Both the position numbers and the translations under genes were made by a program. This document shows positions 51,229 to 59,891 of a stretch of DNA of 64,000 nucleotides, piece by piece. The DNA is from Fibrobacter sp. (GTDB taxonomy: Bacteria > Fibrobacterota > Fibrobacteria > Fibrobacterales > Fibrobacteraceae). The notes under the pieces were generated by a model. That model ran no database searches and was not told where the DNA came from. It saw nothing but the letters and a program-made list of their open reading frames with translations. Location: positions 1 to 64,000 of the forward strand of contig JAKSIC010000004.1 in NCBI GenBank assembly GCA_024399015.1. Reading direction: 5' to 3'. Positions within the stretch are counted from its first letter, which is position 1. Every line of letters begins with the position of its first letter.

Positions 51229-51528
51229 TTATTCAGCGTCAGCAGCCGGGCGTTCAGCCTTGCGAGTCTTACGCTTTGCACCGGTGATGTTGCCAGCGAA
51301 ACGCTTGTTGAAGCGATCGATACGGCCAGCGGTATCCACGCGATGCTGCTTACCTGTCCAGAACGGATGGGTGTCTGCAGTAATTTCGAGGGAGATCACA
51401 CTGTATTCTACACCATCGATAGTCTTCTTTTCGGCGGAAGACTTCGTGGAGCGGGTGATATATTCTTTACCCGTATTCGCATCGACGAACACGACCGGTT
51501 GATAGTTAGGGTGGATACCATCTTTCAT
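51229..51528 (-). CDS. rpmE2: 50S ribosomal protein L31, type B
   Basis: This 99-residue protein starts at ATG 51528 behind AGGAAG. It has the L31 opening MKDGIHPNYQPVVFVDANTG and TADTHPFWTGKQHRVDTAGR. The zinc-binding Cys of type A L31 are absent, which marks the zinc-independent type B, often expressed under zinc limitation. The C-terminus carries an extra basic tail (KRKTRKAERPAADAE). No Zur-like operator was recognised upstream. Confidence 0.95.
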   Translation of the reverse strand: MKDGIHPNYQPVVFVDANTGKEYITRSTKSSAEKKTIDGVEYSVISLEITADTHPFWTGKQHRVDTAGRIDRFNKRFAGNITGAKRKTRKAERPAADAE

Positions 51529-51606
51529 TTTTAAACTTCCTGTGAAGTAGTTGTTAAGAGAGCCTAAATTTAGCAGATTTTCGCAATTTTGGCAAGCCAA
51601 ATATAG

Positions 51607-51614
51607 TATTTTTG
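51607..51614 (+). promoter_or_regulatory. Putative -7 element (leaderless lipoprotein gene)
   Basis: TATTTTTG, a perfect match to the Bacteroidetes TAnnTTTG consensus, five bases before ATG 51620. Confidence 0.55.
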
Positions 51615-51619
51615 GGAAC

Positions 51620-52222
51620 ATGAAGCGATTATTAATGGCAATTCCCTTAATGTTCATGGCCTGTGGCAATGATTCCCCCGTTGCAAAGATCATTGTCGTG
51701 AACCAAAAGATGCCCCTGACCGAATGGCCAGACAGCACCTACATAGCCAGTTTGGACTCCATTTTGGCGTCCGAACCCGTCGTTGCCAAGAAAGAAGTGG
51801 ACGCAAACCTCACCATGAAAGGTTTTAAGGCTCCCGGGTTTAAACTGCCACCCTCGGTCACAGGAAAGCCCGACCCGAAGAAGTCTACCAAGAGCAATTC
51901 CGGCAATGCCAACGCAGCCAAAAAGAACAACATCCTGACAGCCAAGTCCAACGACAATGGTTCAGGAAACGCAGAGCAATTTGCGAACAAGTTCTCCGAT
52001 GCACTTTCCAGATTACAGTCTGATCCTAGCAATTCCAGTCTCTACAGAACTGTAGAAGCCAAGGATGGCGACGACTTGTTCAAGTTGTTAAGGCGAACCT
52101 ATGGTGGCGGAGTAAACAACCTCCCCCGCTTTTACGTGCTTTCCGCACTGCAGTCTGTGAACGCCGGCGTGGCTTTGGAACATCTGAACGCAGGCGACAA
52201 AGTTCGAATTCCAAAAATCTAG
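51620..52222 (+). CDS. Lipoprotein with LysM-like C-terminal segment
   Basis: This 200-residue protein has a signal peptide with lipobox (FMACG), a low-complexity middle rich in Lys, Asn and Ser (about 75-120) and a C-terminal stretch, DDLFKLLRRTYG...VLSALQSVN...LNAGDKVRIPKI, that resembles a LysM peptidoglycan-binding motif. It lies divergent from rpmE2. No Shine-Dalgarno is present; the start follows TATTTTTG by five bases. The LysM-like assignment is by pattern only. Confidence 0.65.
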   Translation: MKRLLMAIPLMFMACGNDSPVAKIIVVNQKMPLTEWPDSTYIASLDSILASEPVVAKKEVDANLTMKGFKAPGFKLPPSVTGKPDPKKSTKSNSGNANAAKKNNILTAKSNDNGSGNAEQFANKFSDALSRLQSDPSNSSLYRTVEAKDGDDLFKLLRRTYGGGVNNLPRFYVLSALQSVNAGVALEHLNAGDKVRIPKI

Positions 52223-52244
52223 GATTTTTGAATTCGAACAGGAA

Positions 52245-52404
52245 CCAATTACGAGTTATGAATTACGAGAGGTTCGCGGGATGAATTCCGCGGGCCTTTT
52301 TCAGTTATAAATTACGATGTATGAAGTATGTGAAAAAAATGGCTCGCCGAAGGCGAGCTCTTGTAACTTATACTTCGTAATTCATAACTGGAGCTTTGTA
52401 ATTA
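52245..52404. repeat. Heptad arrays interleaved with two terminator hairpins
   Basis: AT-rich heptads occur at 52248-52270 (AATTACG, AGTTATG, AATTACG), 52303-52331 (AGTTATA, AATTACG, ATGTATG, AAGTATG) and 52364-52398 (TAACTTA, TACTTCG, TAATTCA, TAACTGG). Between them lie CGCGG...CCGCG with T-rich sequence (52267-52302, rightward terminator of the lipoprotein gene) and GCTCGCC-gaa-GGCGAGC (52342-52358), which read leftward precedes a T run and terminates hisB. Confidence 0.7.
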
Positions 52405-52417
52405 GCGCACAGCGCAA

Positions 52418-53002
52418 TTACAAAACTCCTTTACTGCTGGGCACGCCCTTCACATTGCGGGACGGAGCAACAGCCATAGCCACAGAGCGAGCGAAAGCCT
52501 TGAAGATGCTTTCGAGGCAGTGGTGGTTGTCGTTACCGTAGAACAGTTCCACATGCAAGTTCATGCGAGCGTTTTCGGCAAGGCTCTTGAAGAAGTGTTC
52601 AAACATGCTTGCTTCAATGCCACCGGCGGTAGCAGCAGGAAGCTTAACATTCCAAACAAAACCGATGCGATTGCTGAAGTCGATGCATACGCGGCTCAAT
52701 GCTTCATCCATGGGAACGAAGTAGAATCCATAGCGTTCGATACCCTTCTTGTCGCCAAGGCATTCAACGAGAGCCTGACCAAGAACGATGGCGATGTCTT
52801 CCATGCTGTGGTGCATGTCCACTTCCACGTCGCCCTTGCAGGTCAAATCCAAGTGGAAACCACCGTGCACCTGGAACAAGTTGAGCATGTGATCCAGGAA
52901 GCCGGAACCAGAACTAATCTTACCCGGAGTGCAATCATCCAGGTTCAAAGCGAGTTCGATATCAGTTTCGCTTGTCTTTCTAGAAATCTTGGAGCTACGC
53001 AT
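52418..53002 (-). CDS. hisB: Imidazoleglycerol-phosphate dehydratase
   Basis: This 194-residue monofunctional HisB has manganese-binding motifs GFLDHMLNLFQVHGG, DMHHSMEDIAI and the later ELFYGNDNHHCLESIFKA. It dehydrates imidazoleglycerol phosphate in histidine synthesis. AAGG upstream serves as ribosome-binding site. It follows rodZ by 22 bases and ends at the hairpin at 52342-52358. No other his genes are in the window. Confidence 0.96.
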   Translation of the reverse strand: MRSSKISRKTSETDIELALNLDDCTPGKISSGSGFLDHMLNLFQVHGGFHLDLTCKGDVEVDMHHSMEDIAIVLGQALVECLGDKKGIERYGFYFVPMDEALSRVCIDFSNRIGFVWNVKLPAATAGGIEASMFEHFFKSLAENARMNLHVELFYGNDNHHCLESIFKAFARSVAMAVAPSRNVKGVPSSKGVL

Positions 53003-53024
53003 AGGTACGCCTTTTTAGAACAAA

Positions 53025-53999
53025 TTATTTAACGATCTGGCCACCGTAAACGCGGAAGCGAGTTACGCGACCAAACTTCATTTCGGGAAGCGGAGTTTCC
53101 ACACCATTCAAGAGCATCTTGGAAACAGCCTTGGGTTCACCGATGGTTACACACAAAGTATCCATGGTGTTATAGACCATTCTTACGCCAGCTCTTGCAA
53201 TGTTTGCTTCCTTGAGGAAGGAGTTGGAATCTTCGCGACGCTTGAGGCCAACCCAAGAAAGAGCTTCACCAGAACCAACCAGGACAAAGTTAGTCTTGTT
53301 GGTCACCGGAGCCACAGCTGCAGAATCAGTCTTCTTGGAATCAGAAGAAATGAAGATTGTTGCAGAAGCCGGAAGATCGGATTTCTTAAGAGCTTCATCT
53401 ACGACAGCCTGGCTAACACCGTCAGCCTTCTTGGCGGAGGAATCAACGACAACAGAATCCTTCTGCAAAGAATCTGCGGGAACAACTTCAGCACCTTCAG
53501 GAATTTCCTGCTGTTCGGTAGAATCTTCCACAGCAACAGGTTCTGCGGCAGGAGCCGGAGCAGCCTTCTGTTCAGCCAAAGCTTCCAAATTCAGGAATCG
53601 AGAAGCGACTAGGAATGCCAGTACGAGAACCACAAGAACAATAGGAACAGCCTTGCTCTTCTTCTTGGTTTCATCTTCGGTCACCGGAGCAATCTTGCTA
53701 TGGTTAGAAACATCATCAAATTCATGAGACTGAACCAAGCCCATTTCTGCAGAATAAGCCTGAAGAACCTGCTTCTGGTCCAAGTTCAACTTTGCAGAAA
53801 TAGAGTTCAAATAGCCACGGACATAAGCTGCAACCGGGAAGGACTTCCAATCGGAAGCTTCAATAGCCTTAACATTGGCGACTGTGAGTTTCGTCACACT
53901 AGAAAGTTCTTCAATAGACATGCCGCGTGCTTCGCGGACTCGTGCGATATACTCACCTAAACGTTCATCGGGTCTTTTTTCTTCAACCTGATTAGACAC
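53025..53999 (-). CDS. rodZ: RodZ-like cytoskeletal/helix-turn-helix membrane protein
   Basis: This protein of about 324 residues has an N-terminal HTH of the RodZ type (LGEYIARVREARGMSIEELSSVTKLTVANVKAIE), one membrane helix (VPIVLVVLVLAFLVASRFL), a Pro/Ala/Glu-rich periplasmic linker and a C-terminal DUF4115-like beta domain. RodZ links MreB filaments to the wall-elongation machinery. GTG 53999 has GAGG seven bases upstream; the TTG at 54005 overlaps the maf end. Its start lies inside or next to the maf stop, so they are coupled. Confidence 0.88.
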   Translation of the reverse strand: MSNQVEEKRPDERLGEYIARVREARGMSIEELSSVTKLTVANVKAIEASDWKSFPVAAYVRGYLNSISAKLNLDQKQVLQAYSAEMGLVQSHEFDDVSNHSKIAPVTEDETKKKSKAVPIVLVVLVLAFLVASRFLNLEALAEQKAAPAPAAEPVAVEDSTEQQEIPEGAEVVPADSLQKDSVVVDSSAKKADGVSQAVVDEALKKSDLPASATIFISSDSKKTDSAAVAPVTNKTNFVLVGSGEALSWVGLKRREDSNSFLKEANIARAGVRMVYNTMDTLCVTIGEPKAVSKMLLNGVETPLPEMKFGRVTRFRVYGGQIVK

Positions 54000-54001
54000 T
54001 A

Positions 54002-54562
54002 TCAAACCTCAACATTCAAACTTTTAAGCAACTCCAACGTCTTTGCCACAGGCAACCCGACAACGTTGTAGTAGCACCCCCTAATTTCCTTGATAAGTCG
54101 CGCTCCAGCTGTCTGGATTCCATATGCGCCAGCCTTATCCATCGGGTCCTTAGAATTTACATATTTTTCGATTTCCTGTAAGGAGTTGTTTCTGAAAACG
54201 ACCTCCGTTTCCTCTTCAGATGCGGCAAGCAGTTTGCCATCTTGCGCAACAGCCACTCCAGTAATCACCTTGTGACCGCGGCCATTCAGACTTTTAAGCA
54301 TTTCCACGGCATCAGATTCACTTTTCGGTTTGCCCAAAGGTTTACCATCCAGGAACACCAAGGTATCAAAGCCAAGGACAATTCCTGACACATTTTTAGA
54401 AACGGAAAGAGCCTTGATGGAAGCATTTTCTCGAGGAAAATCCAACGGATTGGTAGAAGTCGGTTTTTCGTCTTCACCAGAAACAACGACTCGAAAATCA
54501 ACTCCGATCAATTTCAAAATTTCAGAACGCCTCGGAGATCCACTAGCAAGAATAATTTGCAT
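54002..54562 (-). CDS. maf: Maf-like nucleoside triphosphate pyrophosphatase
   Basis: This 186-residue protein has the signature ILASGSPRRSEILKLIG, then GFDTLVFLDGKPLGKP (catalytic Asp), GHKVITGVAV and KDPMDKAGAYGIQ. Maf proteins hydrolyse dTTP, UTP or modified nucleotides; the exact subtype is not resolved. Located between lptD and rodZ in an apparent lptD-maf-rodZ-hisB operon, with 25 bases to lptD. Confidence 0.95.
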   Translation of the reverse strand: MQIILASGSPRRSEILKLIGVDFRVVVSGEDEKPTSTNPLDFPRENASIKALSVSKNVSGIVLGFDTLVFLDGKPLGKPKSESDAVEMLKSLNGRGHKVITGVAVAQDGKLLAASEEETEVVFRNNSLQEIEKYVNSKDPMDKAGAYGIQTAGARLIKEIRGCYYNVVGLPVAKTLELLKSLNVEV

Positions 54563-54587
54563 ACAAATTAACTCTCAAAATCCAATT

Positions 54588-57065
54588 TTAATTGACTGAC
54601 GCAGTTTCCGTGCTACCAGCATTAAGCTTAATATCAGGCAGGTCTCGCACATAAATGGAGAAGCTCCAACCTGCAGCAGGACCTGTAGGAGTCCAACTGA
54701 AATCAAGTTGCCAGCAGTGCAGAACACGATTGAAAGTAAAGCTATGGGTAACGAACTTTCCTTCGTTATAGTTGTAGCGGGTACTATAAGTCATTTCCCA
54801 GTTCTTGGTCGGCTGCAATGTTGCGCTAATACCTGTGGAATGGGTAATCTTATCCTGGAACAAATCCCTACCCACTCGGGAACTTCCAAAGCTATAGCTG
54901 TAGTCAAGACTAAAGGTCCACTTCAGCATTTCATACTTACTCATTTGAGACGGAAGACCTGCGTTGATTTCACCGCTCCAGCTAAAGCGTTTGCTGAAGT
55001 CATAACCATAATAGGTCAATTCCGGGAAGCGGATCTTATTGGGATCTTCAGTAAACTTGTGATAGAAACTATGACGGGTATTGATGGTAAACAAGTAATC
55101 CGGAAGAATCTGGAAACCGAAAGAAGAATTGATATCAGAAAAACGCAGTGAATCTGCGGCAAAGTTATAGGAAACATTATGCCTTGTAGTAAACAAGCGA
55201 CGTGTTCCATACTGGTCTTCAACAGCCTTTGATGTATCACCCTTCGATGTATCGGCAGCATGTCCCACCACCTTGAGGTACTTAATATCAAAGTCGTTAT
55301 TCAGGCTAAGTCCAATAGTTTTCTGTTTGTTTTGGTAGGGGCTCTGGCCAAGCAAAGGATGAGGGGCAAAACGTTTTACCGTATCAATTTCAGGAGCATA
55401 GGTATAAGAAAGGCTGGGAGAAAGGACATGGCGAACACCAGTAAAACGTCCAATTTCAGGAACCCAAATACCATAAAGTTTTGTATCGGCAGTAATGCTG
55501 TAATTGTGATTATAAGCCACATCACCATAACTATCATGTTCCGGATCGAGGCTCATGAATCGCTTGCGATACTTCAGGGAATCTTCAGGGTTGACCCAAC
55601 CCGTACCAGACCAATAACCCGTAAAGTTCGCTCTAGGAGTAATATTGATTACATCAAACAAAGAACCCGAGTAATCCAAGGTAAAGTTACCCGTGTAACC
55701 CACATATTCCGCAGTAGTATCCGCATTGATGGTGGAATCCATCGCAGTACGGGTAAAGTAATTGAATCTGTTGGTAAAGCTATAGTTCAGTTTTTCCAGA
55801 TAACTTTTGAAGGAACCGTCTTCATCGGCAACTTCATCTTCATCCAGTTCAAAATTGAATAACTGGCCACTCATGCGATACTGAATGTCCGGAATTTGGC
55901 GTTCCACAAGACCGGTAACCAAGTTGTGGCTCTGGCTCGCCTTCACCGTCAAATTCTTATTTGTTCCGAAACGGCCGGAATAGGTCAACTGAGCGTTTGC
56001 CTGCTGGTTCAAAACAGATTCCGCATCCAAGGCATTTTCCTTACGGATACTCTGGCTACTTACAAATGTACCGGAACCGCTCAAGGTATGTTTGCCATCG
56101 GGAGTCAAGTTCTGGTTGTGGCTAAAGGAAATGTCGTAGCCGCTATTGCCAAAATCAAATTCTTCCAAATAAGCGGAATAGGAAATGCTTCCGTCAAGAA
56201 CATAGCGTTTACGATAACGTAATTCGCCCGTCAACTTGGAACGTTCAAATCGAGCCTGTTCACCTTCAATAATGTCGCCCTTGATTGTTGCGTCCCAATA
56301 ATCGTTGGCTGCATAGTAGAAGCCCAAGTTGTTCATGTAGTAACCCTGTTTCTGGTCACCACCGAACTTAGGCGTCAAAAGACCGGACTTTCTGCCACTC
56401 TTCAGAGGAGCCACCGCCATGGGAAGAACTGCCACCGGAACGTCCGCAATGTTCAGCACCACAGGTCGAGCCGTAATGGTTTCCTTTGGTTTCACCACCA
56501 TACGGCGGCCATAGAAATAGAAATGCTGATGAGCAGAATCGTTACAGGTACTAAAGTCACCGCGGGCGATTTGAATTCGCTGGTCAGGCAGTCGGCGGAC
56601 TTCCATGCCGTTCAGTTGCTGGTTATCCTGGTAGGTGGTAGCGTAGTAGATTTCTCCAATGCGGGATTTCATATTGTACTTGAGGCGCATGCCCGACAAG
56701 GAGGGATTCTTCGTTTCCTTGAGGACCGGGTCGCCACTTGCAGCAAGGACACTGTTTCGCTGGTCGAACCAGATAGTATCCGCATCCAAGGTTGCGGTAC
56801 GATACTTCAACTGAGCACCGTTATTCAAGTTGAAGGACTCGCTTTCCACATCGTATTCCAGATCCACAGCATGGTATTCAATGGTATCCGTGCCCGTGGT
56901 ATCGTTCATCCAGTCCACTTCGACAGTGTCTTCTTCCACCACGTCCTCACGTTCTTCCAACTCAAAGCGAGTCATCTCCTGGCCGAATACGGCCGGAGTG
57001 AAGAGGACTGCAAGCAACACGGCAAAAACAGCCCACAGAAGACTATGGGATTTTGGTTTTAACAC
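54588..57065 (-). CDS. lptD: LPS-assembly outer-membrane protein LptD
   Basis: This protein of about 825 residues has a signal peptide (LLWAVFAVLLAVLFTPAVFGQ), an OstA/LptA-like N-terminal domain (LKYRTATLDADTIWFDQRNSV...GEIYYATTYQ) and a large beta-barrel domain with alternating aromatic strands. The conserved PVAVLPMAVAPLKSGRKSGLLTPKFG matches the LptD LPM motif region. It inserts lipopolysaccharide into the outer leaflet. GTG 57065 begins a normal signal peptide; the frame extends 16 codons upstream through the yicC terminator. TATTTTAA lies eight bases before the GTG, a looser version of the leaderless pattern. Confidence 0.9.
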   Translation of the reverse strand: MLKPKSHSLLWAVFAVLLAVLFTPAVFGQEMTRFELEEREDVVEEDTVEVDWMNDTTGTDTIEYHAVDLEYDVESESFNLNNGAQLKYRTATLDADTIWFDQRNSVLAASGDPVLKETKNPSLSGMRLKYNMKSRIGEIYYATTYQDNQQLNGMEVRRLPDQRIQIARGDFSTCNDSAHQHFYFYGRRMVVKPKETITARPVVLNIADVPVAVLPMAVAPLKSGRKSGLLTPKFGGDQKQGYYMNNLGFYYAANDYWDATIKGDIIEGEQARFERSKLTGELRYRKRYVLDGSISYSAYLEEFDFGNSGYDISFSHNQNLTPDGKHTLSGSGTFVSSQSIRKENALDAESVLNQQANAQLTYSGRFGTNKNLTVKASQSHNLVTGLVERQIPDIQYRMSGQLFNFELDEDEVADEDGSFKSYLEKLNYSFTNRFNYFTRTAMDSTINADTTAEYVGYTGNFTLDYSGSLFDVINITPRANFTGYWSGTGWVNPEDSLKYRKRFMSLDPEHDSYGDVAYNHNYSITADTKLYGIWVPEIGRFTGVRHVLSPSLSYTYAPEIDTVKRFAPHPLLGQSPYQNKQKTIGLSLNNDFDIKYLKVVGHAADTSKGDTSKAVEDQYGTRRLFTTRHNVSYNFAADSLRFSDINSSFGFQILPDYLFTINTRHSFYHKFTEDPNKIRFPELTYYGYDFSKRFSWSGEINAGLPSQMSKYEMLKWTFSLDYSYSFGSSRVGRDLFQDKITHSTGISATLQPTKNWEMTYSTRYNYNEGKFVTHSFTFNRVLHCWQLDFSWTPTGPAAGWSFSIYVRDLPDIKLNAGSTETASVN

Positions 57066-57077
57066 AGTATGGATTAA

Positions 57078-57110
57078 AATAGAAAATTCGCCCCACACTG
57101 TGAGGCGAAT
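57078..57110 (-). terminator. Terminator of yicC
   Basis: Reading leftward, ATTCGCC-n11-GGCGAAT is followed by TTTCTATTTT, just before the lptD start region. Confidence 0.7.
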
Positions 57111-57138
57111 CACTATAAGCTATGTAAGATTGCTTGGA

Positions 57139-58020
57139 TTAAGCAATGTTGAGGGACTGCTCGCGAATGCATTCCACTTCGTTCTTGAGCTCGATAGCGA
57201 GAGCTGCAATTTCTGCGCTCTGGCACTTGGTTCCCAAGGTGTTAGCTTCGCGGCCCATTTCCTGAAGAATGAAGCCGAGGTTCTTACCCTGCGCGCCACC
57301 TTCCTTGAGAGCGTTGAGGAACAAATTGTTGTGGCTCTTGAAGCGGGTGATTTCTTCGTGAATGTCCAGTTTGTCAGCCATGATACAGGCTTCCTGAAGG
57401 AGGCGAACTTCATCGATTTCGGTATCTGCCAGAAGGACCTTGAGGCGGTCGCGGAACTTGACTTTCCAGTTTTCAATGCGCTGCGGGTCAAGAACTTCAA
57501 CCTTGGCCAAGACTTCATCCAAGTGTCTTACTCGATTGGTCAAATCAGCGGCGAGGTTTGCACCTTCCTTAGCGCGCATTTCAGTAACCTGATCCAGGGC
57601 CTTATCCAATTCCGCTGCCAAATGCTTTTCCAAAGCTTCGTTGTCGGAACCGCTGTCAGAGAACTGCAGCACTTCCGGCAAAGCCAAGATGTTTTCCAAC
57701 TTGATATCACCGGCAATGCCGAACTTAGCCTGCATGGACTTGGTGATTTCCACAAACTTTCCGATAGCAGCTTCGTTGTAGGAAACGGGAATGTTGCCTG
57801 CGGTACCTGCGCCGAGAGTGACGCTGAAAATGACGGAGCCGCGAACTAATTTGTCCTTAATCTGGTTCTTGAAACTGTTTTCCAGGTAAGCCAAATTCTT
57901 CGGCAACTTGCAGGAAATATCCAAGAAACGATTATTGACGCTACGAACTTCAATCACACAAGAGATTCCATTGAACATGGATTCGCTCTTGCCAAAACCT
58001 GTCATCGACAAAATTGCCAT
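57139..58020 (-). CDS. yicC: YicC-family endoribonuclease
   Basis: This 293-residue protein has the N-terminal signature MAILSMTGFGKSE and IEVRSVNNRFLDI, and the C-terminal DUF1732 region EEITRFKSHNNLF...GKNLGFILQEMGREANTLGTKC. YicC/YloC proteins are RNases that affect small-RNA and mRNA turnover. The start has AAGG upstream and lies 14 bases after metXW, so co-transcription is likely. Confidence 0.94.
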   Translation of the reverse strand: MAILSMTGFGKSESMFNGISCVIEVRSVNNRFLDISCKLPKNLAYLENSFKNQIKDKLVRGSVIFSVTLGAGTAGNIPVSYNEAAIGKFVEITKSMQAKFGIAGDIKLENILALPEVLQFSDSGSDNEALEKHLAAELDKALDQVTEMRAKEGANLAADLTNRVRHLDEVLAKVEVLDPQRIENWKVKFRDRLKVLLADTEIDEVRLLQEACIMADKLDIHEEITRFKSHNNLFLNALKEGGAQGKNLGFILQEMGREANTLGTKCQSAEIAALAIELKNEVECIREQSLNIA

Positions 58021-58034
58021 AATAAAACCTTCAA

Positions 58035-59831
58035 CTAAACTTTCTTGCTGACCACAGCCACAACGTGTTCTGCACCAAAGTTCTTAAGACCAATCGCGGT
58101 AAGGACCTTGCTCAAAGCCTGTTCGTTCTGGAAAGCCATCTTTTCAATGACCAAGCCTTCCTTTTCGCACAAAGTATAGAAGTCCTTGACGGTGAGCAAA
58201 CGAATGTTCGGTGTATCGTACCATTCGTAGGGCAGTTCCTTAGACTTGGGCATACGACCGTGAAGCATCAAGGAACCACGGGCAGACCAGTGACCGAAAT
58301 TGGGGAACGTTACAATCACCCGTTTTGCCACACGGAGAATTTCATTGAGCAAAGCCACCGGATCACGAATTTCCTGAATGGTACGGTTGATGATGGCGTA
58401 GTCATAGCTACCGCTCTGGATGTCGGAAATACCACGTTCATCCAAGTCGCGCTGGATTACCGGAACATCATTTTCAAGACAACCTAAAATATCCTTCAGG
58501 TTCTTTTCGATACCCATACCGCTAACGTTCTTGGTGCGATGCAAGTAGTCGATAAGTTCGCCACTACCACAACCCAAGTCCAAGACACGGGCTCCGTCGG
58601 AAACCATAGAACCCAAAAGTTCAAAGTCCTGTTCGTTATGGAACACCGGAATAGACTGGGTACCGTTGGATTCCACAATCTTGCTATCCAGGAAACGGCC
58701 CACGGCCTTGCCCAACTCGCCCACTTCAATAAGGAAGCCGTCATGGCCAAACTGGGTATCCATTTCCAGACTAGTCACCTGCTTGCCAGCAGCAATCAAG
58801 GCGCTGGTAATGCGGCGGGATTCATGAGGCGGGAACAGCCAGTCCGTAGAAAGGTTCACGTTCAAGACTTCAGCCTTGATATCCTTGAAAGCATTTTCCA
58901 AGGAACCATATTCCGTTTCAAGATCGAAGCAGTCGGTGGCGTGAGCAATGTGCAGGTAGCTGTTAGCATCAAAACGGTCCACGAACTTTGCACCCTGGTA
59001 ACGGAGATAGCTTTCCAGCGGAAGCTGCAAATCAAACGGAGTGCTGTAGGTAATCGCATGATTGCGATTTTCCTGATCCTGGGCACGCTTAAACTTCTTT
59101 TCCATACCTACGGCACTGAGGTAGGTAATGTGAGCCAACTTACGAGCGTTTGCAAGACCAACGTCCGGTTTAACCGGCTGGTCGTAATAGTCGCCGTTAT
59201 TGTAGTTGGGATCCTGAGTGATAATATCACGGGCCACCACTTCAAAGCCGAGAGCCTGGCTGCTGAAGCGAGGAGAAGTTGCAATAATGATGCAACGCTT
59301 TACAAGTTCCGGATAGTAGATAGCCCACTTCATGGCCTGGAAGCCACCCATGGAACCGCCAACGACGCAGAACATACCCTTACAGCCGAGGCCGTCAAAA
59401 AGTTCCTTCTGAGCATGGACCATGTCACCGATGGTGATGGTGGGGAAAGAACCACCATAGGGTTTGCCGGTACGGGGATTGATGCTTGCAGGACCAGTAG
59501 AGCCCTTGCAGCCACCCAAGATGTTGCTACAAACAACAAAGAACTTATCGGTATCAATAGCCTTACCCGGACCGATCAGGGCATCCCACCAACCAGGTTT
59601 CTTGTCTTCGGTGGAATAGTAACCAGCAACGTGGGCATCAGCAGTCAAGGGAGAACAAACCCAAATGACGTTATCCTTGGTGTCATTGAGCTTGCCGTAA
59701 GTTTCGTAACAAATTTCCAAAGCAGGAAGAGTCTTGCCATTTTCAAGCAAAAAACCTTCATTCCCAAAATCCTTATTGAAGGTCTGGGAAACAACAGGGC
59801 AAAGACTACCATTATGCAAAGATTCACTCAT
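58035..59831 (-). CDS. metXW: Fused homoserine O-acetyltransferase MetX and MetW methyltransferase-like domain
   Basis: This protein of about 598 residues has residues 1-385 as MetX: an alpha/beta-hydrolase with nucleophile Ser160 in VVGGSMGGFQ, Asp in STDWLFPPHESRR and His in FGHDGFL. It acetylates homoserine for methionine synthesis. Residues 400-598 are MetW: a class I SAM-methyltransferase fold (VLDLGCGSGELIDYL, YDYAIINRTIQEIRDP, VTFPNFGHWSARG). In proteobacteria these are separate adjacent genes; here they form one open frame with no internal stop or start signal. No Shine-Dalgarno; TATATTTA lies five bases before ATG 59831. ATG 59837 would fall inside that element. Confidence 0.93.
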   Translation of the reverse strand: MSESLHNGSLCPVVSQTFNKDFGNEGFLLENGKTLPALEICYETYGKLNDTKDNVIWVCSPLTADAHVAGYYSTEDKKPGWWDALIGPGKAIDTDKFFVVCSNILGGCKGSTGPASINPRTGKPYGGSFPTITIGDMVHAQKELFDGLGCKGMFCVVGGSMGGFQAMKWAIYYPELVKRCIIIATSPRFSSQALGFEVVARDIITQDPNYNNGDYYDQPVKPDVGLANARKLAHITYLSAVGMEKKFKRAQDQENRNHAITYSTPFDLQLPLESYLRYQGAKFVDRFDANSYLHIAHATDCFDLETEYGSLENAFKDIKAEVLNVNLSTDWLFPPHESRRITSALIAAGKQVTSLEMDTQFGHDGFLIEVGELGKAVGRFLDSKIVESNGTQSIPVFHNEQDFELLGSMVSDGARVLDLGCGSGELIDYLHRTKNVSGMGIEKNLKDILGCLENDVPVIQRDLDERGISDIQSGSYDYAIINRTIQEIRDPVALLNEILRVAKRVIVTFPNFGHWSARGSLMLHGRMPKSKELPYEWYDTPNIRLLTVKDFYTLCEKEGLVIEKMAFQNEQALSKVLTAIGLKNFGAEHVVAVVSKKV

Positions 59832-59836
59832 ATGCA

Positions 59837-59844
59837 TAAATATA
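59837..59844 (-). promoter_or_regulatory. Putative -7 element of metXW (leaderless)
   Basis: TATATTTA on the minus strand, five bases before ATG 59831. Confidence 0.45.
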
Positions 59845-59891
59845 GTAATCTGCTAAAAATGATTTCGATAAATCAGCGATGCTGACTAAAA

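Noticed and set aside
59832-59891. SAM riboswitch or methionine box upstream of metXW
   Set aside because: The gap is about 60 bases and the start appears leaderless, so there is no room for an aptamer.
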